64,000 nucleotides of DNA from Rhodococcus sp. X156 (GTDB taxonomy: Bacteria > Actinomycetota > Actinomycetes > Mycobacteriales > Mycobacteriaceae), in NCBI RefSeq assembly GCF_004006015.1, contig NZ_CP034766.1, positions 2,265,001 through 2,329,000 on the forward strand, in the 5' to 3' direction. This document shows, piece after piece, positions 47,313-54,786 of the stretch (positions are counted from its first letter, which is position 1; each line of letters opens with the position of its first letter). The notes below the pieces were generated by a model, which saw only the letters and a list, made by a program, of their open reading frames with translations, had not been told where the DNA came from and searched no databases. The position numbers and the translations under genes were made by a program.

Positions 47313-48607
47313 TGAGCACCACCCAGCTCCTGCGCCTGGCCACGGCCGGCAGCGTGGACGACGGCAAGTCCACCCTCGTGGGGCGGCTGCTCTACGACAC
47401 CAAGTCGGTGCTCGCCGACCAGATCGACGCCGTCACCCGCGCGTCGGTGGACAAGGGGCTGACCACCCCGGACCTGTCGCTGCTGGTGGACGGGCTGCGC
47501 GCCGAGCGCGAGCAGGGCATCACCATCGACGTGGCCTACCGCTACTTCGCCACGCCCGCGCGGTCGTTCGTGTTGGCCGACACCCCCGGCCACGTGCAGT
47601 ACACCCGCAACACCGTCTCCGGCGCCTCCACCGCGCAGCTGGTGATCCTGCTGGTGGACGCACGCAAGGGCGTGATCTCCCAGACTCGCCGCCACGCGGC
47701 CGTGCTGGCGCTGCTGGGCGTGCCGCGGCTGCTGCTGGCGGTCAACAAGATCGACCTGGTGGCCGACGCCGCCACGGTGTACGCCGAGATCTCCGCCGAG
47801 TTCACCGCCCTCACCCGGGCGCTGGGCTGGTCCGAGGACGCGGTGCAGACCATCCCGGTCTCGGCGCTCAACGGCGACAACGTGGTCAACCGCTCCGAGC
47901 ACACCCCCTACTACGACGGGCCCACCCTGATCGAGCACCTGGAGCAGGTGCCGGTGGACGCCGAGCCGCACCGGGTGGGCCTGCGGATGCCGGTGCAGTA
48001 CGTGATCCGGCCCCGAACCGCGGAGCACCCCGACTACCGCGGCTTCGCCGGCCAGGTCGCCGCCGGCACCGTCTCCCCCGGCGACGAGGTGGTCGTGCTG
48101 CCCTCGGGAGTGCGCACCACCGTGCTGCGCGTGGACACCCCGGACGGCGAGCTGGCCACTGCCGAGGTCGGGCGCAGCGTCACGCTGGTGCTGGCCGAGG
48201 AGGTCGACGCCTCCCGCGGTGACCTCATCGCCTCCCCCGCCGACGCCCCGGTCCCGGTCTCCGAGCTGGAGGCGACGGTGTGCTGGCTGGCCGAGGCGCC
48301 GCTGCGCCCGGGAGCACGGCTGCTGATCAAGCACGGCACCCGCACCACCCAGGCCATAGCCTCGACCATCGTGGAGCGCTTCGACGAGCAGGCGCTGTCC
48401 GCGGTGCCCACCCCGGACACCCTGGCGCTGAACGAGATCGGCCGCGTCAGCATCCGCACCGCGGAGCCGCTGGCGGTGGACGACTACGCGCTGAACCGGC
48501 GCACCGGCAGCTTCCTGCTCATCGACCCCGTCCAGGGCAACACCCTGGCCGCGGGCCTGGTGGGCGACGCGCTGTCCAAGGTCGAGCTGAACGCCACCCT
48601 GGTCTAA
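47312..48607 (+). CDS. cysN: Sulfate adenylyltransferase subunit 1 (GTPase), without CysC domain
   Basis: CysN is an EF-Tu-like GTPase that powers CysD. The 431 residues contain G1 GSVDDGKST, the switch text EREQGITIDVAYRYF, G3 DTPGH and G4 NKID, then two beta-barrel domains. The C-terminal APS kinase domain found in mycobacterial CysNC (614 residues as recalled) is missing. The gene product therefore serves only the reductive branch via CysH. A separate CysC may exist outside the window. The 3' end is duplicated just downstream. Confidence 0.96.
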   Translation: MSTTQLLRLATAGSVDDGKSTLVGRLLYDTKSVLADQIDAVTRASVDKGLTTPDLSLLVDGLRAEREQGITIDVAYRYFATPARSFVLADTPGHVQYTRNTVSGASTAQLVILLVDARKGVISQTRRHAAVLALLGVPRLLLAVNKIDLVADAATVYAEISAEFTALTRALGWSEDAVQTIPVSALNGDNVVNRSEHTPYYDGPTLIEHLEQVPVDAEPHRVGLRMPVQYVIRPRTAEHPDYRGFAGQVAAGTVSPGDEVVVLPSGVRTTVLRVDTPDGELATAEVGRSVTLVLAEEVDASRGDLIASPADAPVPVSELEATVCWLAEAPLRPGARLLIKHGTRTTQAIASTIVERFDEQALSAVPTPDTLALNEIGRVSIRTAEPLAVDDYALNRRTGSFLLIDPVQGNTLAAGLVGDALSKVELNATLV

Positions 48608-48640
48608 CACCGCCCTGGTCTGACCCGCCCTGGTCTGACC
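48597..48640 (+). repeat. Three imperfect copies of the cysN 3' end
   Basis: CCCTGGTCT followed by a stop triplet occurs at 48597, 48613 and 48628 (periods 16 and 15 bp): CCCTGGTCTAA, CCCTGGTCTGA, CCCTGGTCTGA. The first copy holds the real Leu-Val-stop of cysN. Confidence 0.8.
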
Positions 48641-48685
48641 TGCCCCGGTGATCCGCTCGGGGCAGGCGTCCTGGCGCACCCGTCG

Positions 48686-48691
48686 TAGGGT
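48686..48691 (+). promoter_or_regulatory. -10 box TAGGGT before the enoyl-CoA hydratase gene
   Basis: TAGGGT is followed by 7 nt and ATG 48699, the spacing of a leaderless transcript. The same hexamer and spacing recur at 54774. Confidence 0.6.
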
Positions 48692-48698
48692 CACCACC

Positions 48699-49481
48699 AT
48701 GACGTCTGCCGCCACCGAGCTGGTGCACCTGGAGATCGCGGCGGGGGTGGCCACCCTCACCCTGGACTCCCCCGCCAACCGCAACGCGCTGTCCACCCAG
48801 CTGCGCGAGGAGCTGCTCCGCCACCTGCGCGACTGCGCGCAGGACACCGAGGTGCGGGTGCTGGTGCTCACCCACACCGGCACCGTGTTCTGCTCCGGGA
48901 TGGACCTGCGCGAGGCCGAGGGTGCCGCCCCTGACGAGCAGGGCGTCAACGAGTTCCCGGAGATCCTGCAGACCATCTGGCAGCACCCCAAGCCGGTGAT
49001 CGCGCGGGTGGCCGGGACCGCCCGGGCCGGCGGCATCGGCATCATCGCCGCCTGCGACCTGGCGGTGGCCGGGGCCTCCACCACGTTCGCGTTCAGCGAG
49101 GTGCGCATCGGGGTGGTGCCCGCGGTCATCTCCGTCACCGTGCTGCCCCGGGTGCAGCCCCGCGCCGCCCAGGAGCTGTTCCTCACCGGGGAGACCTTCG
49201 ACGCCGAGCGGGCCGCGCAGATCGGGCTGCTCACCGCCGCGGTGCCCGACGACGACCTCGACGCGGCCGTCGCCCGCTACGTCGCCGCGCTGGCCAAGGG
49301 CGGACCCCGGGCGCTGGCCGCCACCAAGGTGATGCTTAGCGCCCGCAACGGCCACATGGCCGAGGAGTTCAGCGAGAAGTCCACGCTGTCAGCGTCCTTC
49401 TTCGCCTCCGAGGAGGCCCAGGAGGGCATGGCCGCCTTCGGCGAGAAGCGCCCGCCGGCCTGGGTGCCGAGCGATGGCTGA
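48699..49481 (+). CDS. Enoyl-CoA hydratase/isomerase family protein
   Basis: Crotonase-fold enzyme of 260 residues. The oxyanion-hole strands are VFCSGMDLREAEG and GTARAGGIGIIAACDLAVA. The segment TFAFSEVRIGVVPAVISVTV holds the position of one catalytic Glu in true hydratases. The region around residues 95-150 and the C-terminal helix (AEEFSEKSTLSASFFASEEA) fit a hydratase or isomerase of acyl-CoA degradation, but crotonases are too diverse to name the substrate. It starts 91 bp after cysN with its own TAGGGT box and overlaps the S4 gene by 8 bp. Confidence 0.85.
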   Translation: MTSAATELVHLEIAAGVATLTLDSPANRNALSTQLREELLRHLRDCAQDTEVRVLVLTHTGTVFCSGMDLREAEGAAPDEQGVNEFPEILQTIWQHPKPVIARVAGTARAGGIGIIAACDLAVAGASTTFAFSEVRIGVVPAVISVTVLPRVQPRAAQELFLTGETFDAERAAQIGLLTAAVPDDDLDAAVARYVAALAKGGPRALAATKVMLSARNGHMAEEFSEKSTLSASFFASEEAQEGMAAFGEKRPPAWVPSDG

Positions 49482-49866
49482 GGCCGCCACCGTCCGGGTG
49501 GACGCCTGGCTGTGGGCGGTCCGCATCACCAAGACCCGCTCGCTGGCCGCGGCGCAGTGCAAGGGCGGGCACGTCCGGGTGAACGGGTCCTCGGCCAAGC
49601 CGGCCCAGCTGGTCAAGCCCGGTGACGAGGTACGGGTCCGCGCGGGCGGGCTGGAGCGGATCCTGGTGGTCCGCCGCTGCATCAACAAGCGGGTCAGTGC
49701 CACCGTCGCCGCCGAGTGCCTCACCGACAACAGCCCCCCGCCGCCGCCCAAGGAGCTGGCGGCCCCGCCGCTGCAGCGCGACCGCGGCGCGGGGCGGCCG
49801 ACCAAGCGGGACCGCCGGCTGATCGACCGCCTCCGCGAGCGCGGCTGGCAGCCGCCGGAGGAGTAG
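49474..49866 (+). CDS. S4-domain RNA-binding protein (HslR/Hsp15-like)
   Basis: The 130 residues begin with an S4 domain: VRVDAWLWAVRITKTRSLAA, then GGHVRVNGSSAKPAQLVKPG. The Pro-rich and basic tail (RPTKRDRRLIDRLRERGWQP) is typical of the HslR group, which binds free 50S subunits carrying stalled nascent-chain tRNA in E. coli. Here a generic RNA-binding role is safest. ATG 49474 overlaps the hydratase stop, so the two are coupled although unrelated in function. Confidence 0.87.
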   Translation: MAEAATVRVDAWLWAVRITKTRSLAAAQCKGGHVRVNGSSAKPAQLVKPGDEVRVRAGGLERILVVRRCINKRVSATVAAECLTDNSPPPPPKELAAPPLQRDRGAGRPTKRDRRLIDRLRERGWQPPEE

Positions 49867-49901
49867 GCACTCCCCCGGCGGCCCCACGGCAGCCAAGCGG
49901 G

Positions 49902-50807
49902 CTAGCGGGAGACGAGCAGTCCGCGGCTGCGCAGCACCCGGCGCTCCAGCGGCGCGAAGATCAGCACGTCGATGGCCACCCCGACGATGAGGATCATGAT
50001 GATCGCCACCACCACCAGGCTCAGGTCGCTCAGCTCGCGGCCCTGGTTGAGCATCTGGCCGAGGCTGCGCCCCAGCGCCGGCGAGTAGGAGATGATCTCC
50101 GCCGCCATCAGCGAGCGCCAGGAGAACGCCCACCCCTGCTTGAGGCCCGCGATGAAGCCGGGCAGCGACGCCGGCAGCAGCACGTACCGGATCTGCTGCA
50201 GCCAGTTGGCCCCGAGCACCGTGCCCACCCGGGCGTACAGCGGAGGTACCTGGTCGAGCCCGGCCACCAGCCCGTTGGCGATGGACGGCACCGCGCCCAG
50301 CACGATGACGAAGTACATCGCTCCCGGGGTGAGGCCGATGAGGATGATCGCCGCGGGCACCCAGGCCACCGACGGCAGGCTCTGCAGCCCGCTGACGATC
50401 GGCCCGATGGCGGTGCGCACCAGCGGGACGCGGGCGATGAGCAGCCCCAGCGGTGCACCGATCACCACCGCGATGGCGAAGCCGACGATGCCGCGGCGGA
50501 CGCTGTTGTACACCGACTCCCAGGCGGCGCCGGAGCTCCACTCCGTCCGGAAGGTCTCCCAGACGTCGGTGGGGGACGGGGTGTTGTAGGCCGCCGAGCC
50601 GGTGCGGGTGCTGGCGTAGAGCTGCCAGACGAGCAGCACCAGCGCCACGGCGACCACTGGGGGGAGCACGGAGCGGCGCAGGCGCTGGCCCCAGCCGTGC
50701 TTGACGGTCACCTCGGTGGAGAGGGCGTCCAGGCCCGCCTCCACCGATCCTGTGTCAGGTGCCTCGGTTCCCGAGGGCTTGACCGATCCTGGCTCAGCGA
50801 CGCCCAT
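49902..50807 (-). CDS. ssuC: ABC transporter permease, sulfonate/nitrate/taurine type
   Basis: Membrane subunit of an importer of the SsuC/NrtB/TauC family. The 301 residues have about six membrane segments and the EAA loop LGANWLQQIRYVLLPASLPG. Other marks are SLPSVAWVPAAIILIGLTPG and KQGWAFSWRSLMAAEIISYS. ATG 50807 lies inside the ATPase gene (14-bp overlap). With the downstream-named components and the Cys leader peptide of the operon it is assigned to sulfonate uptake, but nitrate or bicarbonate cannot be excluded on motifs. Confidence 0.88.
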   Translation of the reverse strand: MGVAEPGSVKPSGTEAPDTGSVEAGLDALSTEVTVKHGWGQRLRRSVLPPVVAVALVLLVWQLYASTRTGSAAYNTPSPTDVWETFRTEWSSGAAWESVYNSVRRGIVGFAIAVVIGAPLGLLIARVPLVRTAIGPIVSGLQSLPSVAWVPAAIILIGLTPGAMYFVIVLGAVPSIANGLVAGLDQVPPLYARVGTVLGANWLQQIRYVLLPASLPGFIAGLKQGWAFSWRSLMAAEIISYSPALGRSLGQMLNQGRELSDLSLVVVAIIMILIVGVAIDVLIFAPLERRVLRSRGLLVSR

Positions 50808-51585
50808 GGCGGATGATCTCCTCTCGCAGCACGGCGGTGATCTCGGTGGACAGCGCCGCCACGGCGGGCGACTCGATGCGCCGCTCCCCGGTGATGTCGA
50901 CCTCCCACTGCCGGACCACGCGGCCCGGACGCGAGGACATCAGCACCACGCGCTGGCCCAGCCGGACCGCCTCGCGGACGTTGTGCGTCACGAACACGAT
51001 GGCCACGCCCGTCGCCCGCCAGATGCGGATCAGCTCGTCGTGCAGCACGTCCCTGGTGATGGCGTCGAGCGCAGCGAACGGCTCGTCCATCAGCAGCACG
51101 TCGCGCTGCTGGGCCAGGGCCCGGGCCAGGGCCACCCGCTGGCGCATGCCCCCGGACAGCTCGTGCGGCCGCTTGCCGTAGGCGTCGTCCAGGCGGACCA
51201 GGTCGAGCAGCCGCCGGGCCTCCTCCTTGGCCTCGGCCCGGCCCACGCCGCGCAGCTTGAGCGCGAGCTCGACGTTGCGCCCGGCGGTGAGCCAGGGGAA
51301 CAGCGCCGCGTCCTGGAACATCAGCGCCGCCCCGCTGCCCGCCACCTGCAGCGTGCCGGCGGTGGGCTCGTCCAGCCCCGCCACCAGGTTCAGCAGGGTG
51401 GACTTGCCGCAGCCGGACGCCCCGAGCAGCGCCACCAGCTCGCCAGGCTGCACGGTGAGCGAGACGTTCTCCAGCACCGGCAGCGGCGAGCCGCGGAAGC
51501 TCTTGCTCACCCCGTCGAGCTGCACGGCGGGGTGGGTGGTGCTGCTCACCGGCGGGACCTCCTGGTGGATCTGCGTGCTCGTCAC
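50794..51585 (-). CDS. ssuB: ABC transporter ATPase, sulfonate/nitrate/taurine type
   Basis: The 263-residue ATPase has Walker A GASGCGKST, the Q-loop FQDAALFPWLT, signature LSGGMRQRVALARAL, Walker B VLLMDEPFAALD and the switch His in VTHNVREAV. The FPWLTA text after the Q-loop is typical of the SsuB/TauB/NrtD group. GTG 51585 lies 10 bp after the ssuA-like stop. It overlaps the permease gene by 14 bp. Confidence 0.93.
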   Translation of the reverse strand: MTSTQIHQEVPPVSSTTHPAVQLDGVSKSFRGSPLPVLENVSLTVQPGELVALLGASGCGKSTLLNLVAGLDEPTAGTLQVAGSGAALMFQDAALFPWLTAGRNVELALKLRGVGRAEAKEEARRLLDLVRLDDAYGKRPHELSGGMRQRVALARALAQQRDVLLMDEPFAALDAITRDVLHDELIRIWRATGVAIVFVTHNVREAVRLGQRVVLMSSRPGRVVRQWEVDITGERRIESPAVAALSTEITAVLREEIIRHGRR

Positions 51586-51595
51586 GTCGGGTGCC

Positions 51596-52675
51596 TCAGC
51601 CCTGTCCGAGGCCGGCGTCGCCCAGCGCGGGCTTGCCCTGCTCGGCGAGCAGCGCGTTGAGCAGGCGCAGGTCGTAGATGCCCGTGAGCTCGCCCTGCTT
51701 GGTGGTCCCTGCGGTCACCGCGTCGTCGGCCGACTTCTGCAGGCTGGCCGCCAGCGGGTCGTAGGTGAAGTCCAGGTTGGGCCATGCCCGGTCGATGGTC
51801 GGCTGCGTGAGTGGCTTGCCGGTGAGCTCGTCGATCTGGTTGTTGGTGTCCTTCTTGGCCGCCTCGCTGTTGGCCGAGATGAACTCCACCGACTCGAGGT
51901 TGGCGGCGAGCAGGTCACGCACCGTGCCCGGGTAGCTGTTGAGGAAGTCGGTGCGCACGATCAGCTGGGTGGTGACGAACTTGCCCTCCGGCCACAGCGT
52001 CTTCTCGTCCACCAGCACCTTGGCCCCGGCCTCCAGCACCAGCCGCGAGGACCAGGGCTCGGGCAGCCAGGCGCCGTCGATCTTGCCGTCCCGGAACAGC
52101 TGCAGGGTGGTGGCGTTCTCGGTGGGGGTGATGGTCACGTCGCCGCCGGAGCTCACCGAGGTCTTCAGGCCGTTCTCGTCCAGCCACGCGCGCAGGGCGA
52201 CGTCCTGGGTGTTGCCCAGCTGCGGGGTGGCCAGGGTCTTGCCCTTGAGGTCGGCGACGTTGTTGATGCCCTCGCGGACCACCAGCTGCGCACCCCCGGA
52301 GGCCGCCCCGGAGACGATGCGCAGCGCCTCGCCCTTGGTCTGGAGGAAGCCGTTGACCGACGGGCTCGGGCCGATGTAGGTGGCGTCGATGGAGCCCGAG
52401 CGCAGCGCCTCGATGGCGGCCGGTCCGGCGTTGAACACCTGGGTGCTGAGCTTGGTCGCGCCCAGGTTCTTGGTGAGGAATCCCTCGCTGAGGCCCACCA
52501 GGGCCGGGGCATGGGTGACGTTGGCGAAGAAGCCCAGGCGCAGCTCGGCCGCCTTGGCGGTGGGGTCGGCGGACGGGGCTGAGGCGGCCTCGCCGCTGGA
52601 GCCGCAGGCGGCGGTGAGTCCCACCACGGCCAGCAGGGCAGCGGCGACGAGCGCACGGGTTCGGAAGAGCGTCAT
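51596..52675 (-). CDS. ssuA: ABC transporter substrate-binding lipoprotein, SsuA-like
   Basis: Receptor component of the importer. The 359 residues start with a signal peptide and lipobox (LTAAC), so it is membrane-anchored. Family text is LRLGFFANVTHAPALVGLSE, GSIDATYIGPSPSVNGFLQT and DGKIDGAWLPEPWSSRLVLE, as in sulfonate-type binding proteins. ATG 52675 is the start. Position after the TauE permease and a Cys leader peptide supports organosulfur uptake. In M. tuberculosis the sulfate importer SubI-CysTWA lies in the corresponding interval, as recalled, so the cargo class may have been swapped here. Confidence 0.88.
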   Translation of the reverse strand: MTLFRTRALVAAALLAVVGLTAACGSSGEAASAPSADPTAKAAELRLGFFANVTHAPALVGLSEGFLTKNLGATKLSTQVFNAGPAAIEALRSGSIDATYIGPSPSVNGFLQTKGEALRIVSGAASGGAQLVVREGINNVADLKGKTLATPQLGNTQDVALRAWLDENGLKTSVSSGGDVTITPTENATTLQLFRDGKIDGAWLPEPWSSRLVLEAGAKVLVDEKTLWPEGKFVTTQLIVRTDFLNSYPGTVRDLLAANLESVEFISANSEAAKKDTNNQIDELTGKPLTQPTIDRAWPNLDFTYDPLAASLQKSADDAVTAGTTKQGELTGIYDLRLLNALLAEQGKPALGDAGLGQG

Positions 52676-52755
52676 GACGAAGGGGCTCCAGCTGGGCCAG
52701 GGCCGACCGCCCGCAGGACGGGCGGCCGATCACGGGGTGACGGGGTGAGGTGGAG

Positions 52756-53658
52756 CTAGCGAGCAAGCACAGGTTCGCGCTTGACCAGGTCGACCGGCGG
52801 GTGGTCGGGCACGACGGGGCCGCGACCGAGCCAGCAGGTGCCGGCCGCGGCTGCGGCGGCACCGAGGACCAGCACCGGGGTGGGTGCGGAGAGCAGGGCG
52901 AGCGCGGAGCCCAGCAGCACACCGGCCACCACTGGTCGGGTGAAGCTGGCCGAGGCCTGCGCCGACAGCCGGGCCCCGACGTAGACGCCGGGCAGCGCGC
53001 CGACCAGCAGCGACGCGGTGACACCGAAGTGCACCTCGCCGAAGAGCAGGTGCCCCAGCGCCGCGGCAGCCACCAGCGGGATGGCCTGCACGATGTCGGT
53101 GCCCACCAGCTGCGCCGGCCGCAGCCGGGGGTAGGCCAGCAGCAGCATCGCGATGATCAGCGACCCCGCTCCCACCGACGTCATGCCGACGGCGACGCCG
53201 CCCACCACGCCGATCGCCACGGTGCGCACCGGCTTGACCACCAGCGGCCCGGTGGCCCCGGGCGTGCCCGCCCGCCGATCGAGCACCAGCCGGGCGATGG
53301 TGCAGCCGAACGACCCGACGAGCGCCACCCCGATGGCGATCTTCAGGTAGTGCTGCACGTCCGCGGAGTGCCCGATGCTGCCGATGAGCAGGGAGCCCAG
53401 GAAGCCGGCGGGCACCGCGCCCAGTGCCAGCCACCACACCAGCCCGGTCTGCACCGTCTTGCGGCGAAGGTGCACTGCCGCCCCGACGGGCTTCATGACC
53501 AGGCTGGTGACGAGGTCGCTGGAGATGGCGGCCAGCGGCTGCACGCCGAAGACCAGGACGAGCAGCGGAGTGAGCAACGCGCCGCCGCCCATTCCGGTGA
53601 GGCCGACCAGGAGGCCGACGACGAGACCGGCGAGGGAGAGCGAGGGATCTATGGGCAT
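52756..53658 (-). CDS. TauE/SafE family sulfite/sulfonate-type permease
   Basis: TauE/SafE proteins export or import sulfite, sulfoacetate or related anions. The 300 residues have about eight membrane segments and the family repeats VGLLVGLTGMGGGALLTPLL and VAVGMTSVGAGSLIIAMLLL, with the linking text AISSDLVTSLVMKPVGAAVH. ATG 53658 follows AGAGG. It is the first large gene after the leader peptide and heads the ABC importer operon. It could export surplus sulfite produced on desulfonation, or help import. Confidence 0.88.
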   Translation of the reverse strand: MPIDPSLSLAGLVVGLLVGLTGMGGGALLTPLLVLVFGVQPLAAISSDLVTSLVMKPVGAAVHLRRKTVQTGLVWWLALGAVPAGFLGSLLIGSIGHSADVQHYLKIAIGVALVGSFGCTIARLVLDRRAGTPGATGPLVVKPVRTVAIGVVGGVAVGMTSVGAGSLIIAMLLLAYPRLRPAQLVGTDIVQAIPLVAAAALGHLLFGEVHFGVTASLLVGALPGVYVGARLSAQASASFTRPVVAGVLLGSALALLSAPTPVLVLGAAAAAAGTCWLGRGPVVPDHPPVDLVKREPVLAR

Positions 53659-53739
53659 GCGAGGAGCCTCTGCTGCTCAGCTGGCCGCACGGGCGCAGCA
53701 GTCGTTCGAGCGACGGTGCCGCGCGAGCGGCGGGTGGTG

Positions 53740-53847
53740 CTAGCGAACCGTCGGACAACCGCTGCTGGGCAGGCGCATCAGGTCCACGTGCAGGCGGCGC
53801 ACCAGCACGGGTCGCGCGGGCAGCGCGACGTTGACAGACCTGGACAC
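53740..53847 (-). CDS. Cys leader peptide of the sulfonate import operon
   Basis: GTG 53847 opens a 35-residue ORF ending at TAG 53740. Its C-terminal half reads VRRLHVDLMRLPSSGCPTVR, with the RR-HVDL-x-R signature of actinobacterial Cys leader peptides (as at 43608) and one Cys codon four residues before the end. CAGACT ends 6 nt before the GTG, the same hexamer as in the sirA leader, suggesting a leaderless start. It lies 81 bp before the TauE gene. Confidence 0.8.
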   Translation of the reverse strand: MSRSVNVALPARPVLVRRLHVDLMRLPSSGCPTVR

Positions 53848-53862
53848 CACCTCAGTCTGGCA

Positions 53863-53885
53863 TTGTTGACCGCAAGCGTCAACAA
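53863..53885. promoter_or_regulatory. Perfect inverted repeat between leader peptide and Rrf2 gene
   Basis: TTGTTGAC, 7 bp, GTCAACAA is a perfect inverted repeat. It lies 16 bp from the leader start on one side and 22 bp from the Rrf2 start on the other. Its minus-strand TTGACG is spaced 17 bp from CAGACT, so the repeat overlaps a probable -35. It is the best candidate for the Rrf2 operator. Confidence 0.65.
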
Positions 53886-53907
53886 ATGGGTGGGGCAAGA
53901 TCAGGGC

Positions 53908-54411
53908 ATGCAGATCACCGCCAAGTCCGACTACGCGCTGCGCGCCATGTGCGTGCTCGCCGTGGCCGAGGAGGGCGTGGTGGTGAAGGCCGCCGACATC
54001 GCCGCAGCGCAGGACATCCCGCCCAACTTCCTGGACGCCATCCTGGTGCAGCTGCGCCGCGGCGGGATGGTGGTCAGCCGTCGTGGTCCCGGCGGCGGGC
54101 ACCAGCTGGCGCGCCCGGCGTGGGCGATCACCCTGGCGGACGTGGTGCGGGTGATCGACGGCCCGCTCACCCTGATCCACGGGGAGCGTCCGGAGGCGAT
54201 GTCGCACCCCGCACCGGCGACGCACCTGCAGGACGTGTGGGTGGCGGTGCGCGCGGCGCTGCGCGGGATCATGGAGGAGACGACGCTGCGGCAGGTGGTC
54301 ACCGGGGACCTGCCCGCACCGGTCACCGCGCTGGGCACTGACCACCGCTCGTGGACGTCGGTGTGGCCGCCACCGGAGACGGACCTGCCCGAGCAGCAGC
54401 CCGAGGCGTAG
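53908..54411 (+). CDS. Rrf2-family transcriptional regulator
   Basis: The 167 residues have the Rrf2 winged helix: MQITAKSDYALRAMCVLAVA, then DIPPNFLDAILVQLRRGGMV and SRRGPGGGHQLARPAWAITL. The three-Cys cluster motif of iron-sulfur Rrf2 members (IscR, NsrR) is absent, so this is probably the CymR-like class, which responds to cysteine metabolism. It faces the sulfonate-import operon across a perfect 23-bp inverted repeat. Control of both the operon and itself is the simple reading. Confidence 0.88.
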   Translation: MQITAKSDYALRAMCVLAVAEEGVVVKAADIAAAQDIPPNFLDAILVQLRRGGMVVSRRGPGGGHQLARPAWAITLADVVRVIDGPLTLIHGERPEAMSHPAPATHLQDVWVAVRAALRGIMEETTLRQVVTGDLPAPVTALGTDHRSWTSVWPPPETDLPEQQPEA

Positions 54412-54414
54412 CGG

Positions 54415-54513
54415 CTACCAGACGCTGACGAGCCAGGCGAGCAGCACCAGCACCAGCAGCGCGACGAGGGCGGCGTTGATACGGGCGGCAGGGCTCAGCC
54501 GGAGCTTCTTCAC
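54415..54513 (-). CDS. Single-helix membrane microprotein, 32 residues
   Basis: GTG 54513 opens a 32-residue ORF with a basic start (MKKLRLSPAARINA) and a continuous hydrophobic helix (ALVALLVLVLLAWLVSVW). It lies 10 bp after the stop of the gene at 54524, on the same strand, and just 3 bp past the stop of the convergent Rrf2 gene. Clean positive-inside topology and absence of other coding in this gap support it being real. Function is unknown. Confidence 0.55.
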   Translation of the reverse strand: MKKLRLSPAARINAALVALLVLVLLAWLVSVW

Positions 54514-54523
54514 CTGGTCGAGC

Positions 54524-54748
54524 CTAGTCGTCGCCGTTGCGCGCCCACTCCGGCCCGGGCGGGTCGTCCAGCGTGTCGGTGCGGGTGCCGATCTTGTCCG
54601 CCACCAGGCCGCCCACGCGGTCGAGCGCCACCGCCGCGGCGCCGCACAGCGGCAGCGCCACCAGCATCATCACGGTGATCTGCGCCGCGAAGGGCAGCCC
54701 GACGACCCAGAGCTCGGCCGCGTCCCACCATCTCGCCAACGTGTTCAC
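54524..54748 (-). CDS. Small membrane protein, 74 residues
   Basis: GTG 54748 is preceded at 7 nt by TACCGT, suggesting a leaderless transcript. One long hydrophobic region (LPFAAQITVMMLVALPLCGA followed by AAVALDRVGG) follows an N-terminal WWDAAELWVV. The C-terminus is charged (TLDDPPGPEWARNGDD). It probably spans the membrane once or twice. It is divergent from the MDR oxidoreductase with overlapping promoter space. No family recognised. Confidence 0.65.
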   Translation of the reverse strand: MNTLARWWDAAELWVVGLPFAAQITVMMLVALPLCGAAAVALDRVGGLVADKIGTRTDTLDDPPGPEWARNGDD

Positions 54749-54755
54749 CCCAGCA

Positions 54756-54779
54756 ACGGTAGTCGCCCCTCGTTAGGGT
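54756..54779. promoter_or_regulatory. Back-to-back -10 boxes of two divergent leaderless genes
   Basis: Minus-strand TACCGT (54761-54756) is followed by 7 nt and GTG 54748. Plus-strand TAGGGT (54774-54779) is followed by 7 nt and ATG 54787. The two boxes are only 12 bp apart, so their upstream promoter elements must overlap. Confidence 0.55.
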
Positions 54780-54786
54780 GAGCCCC

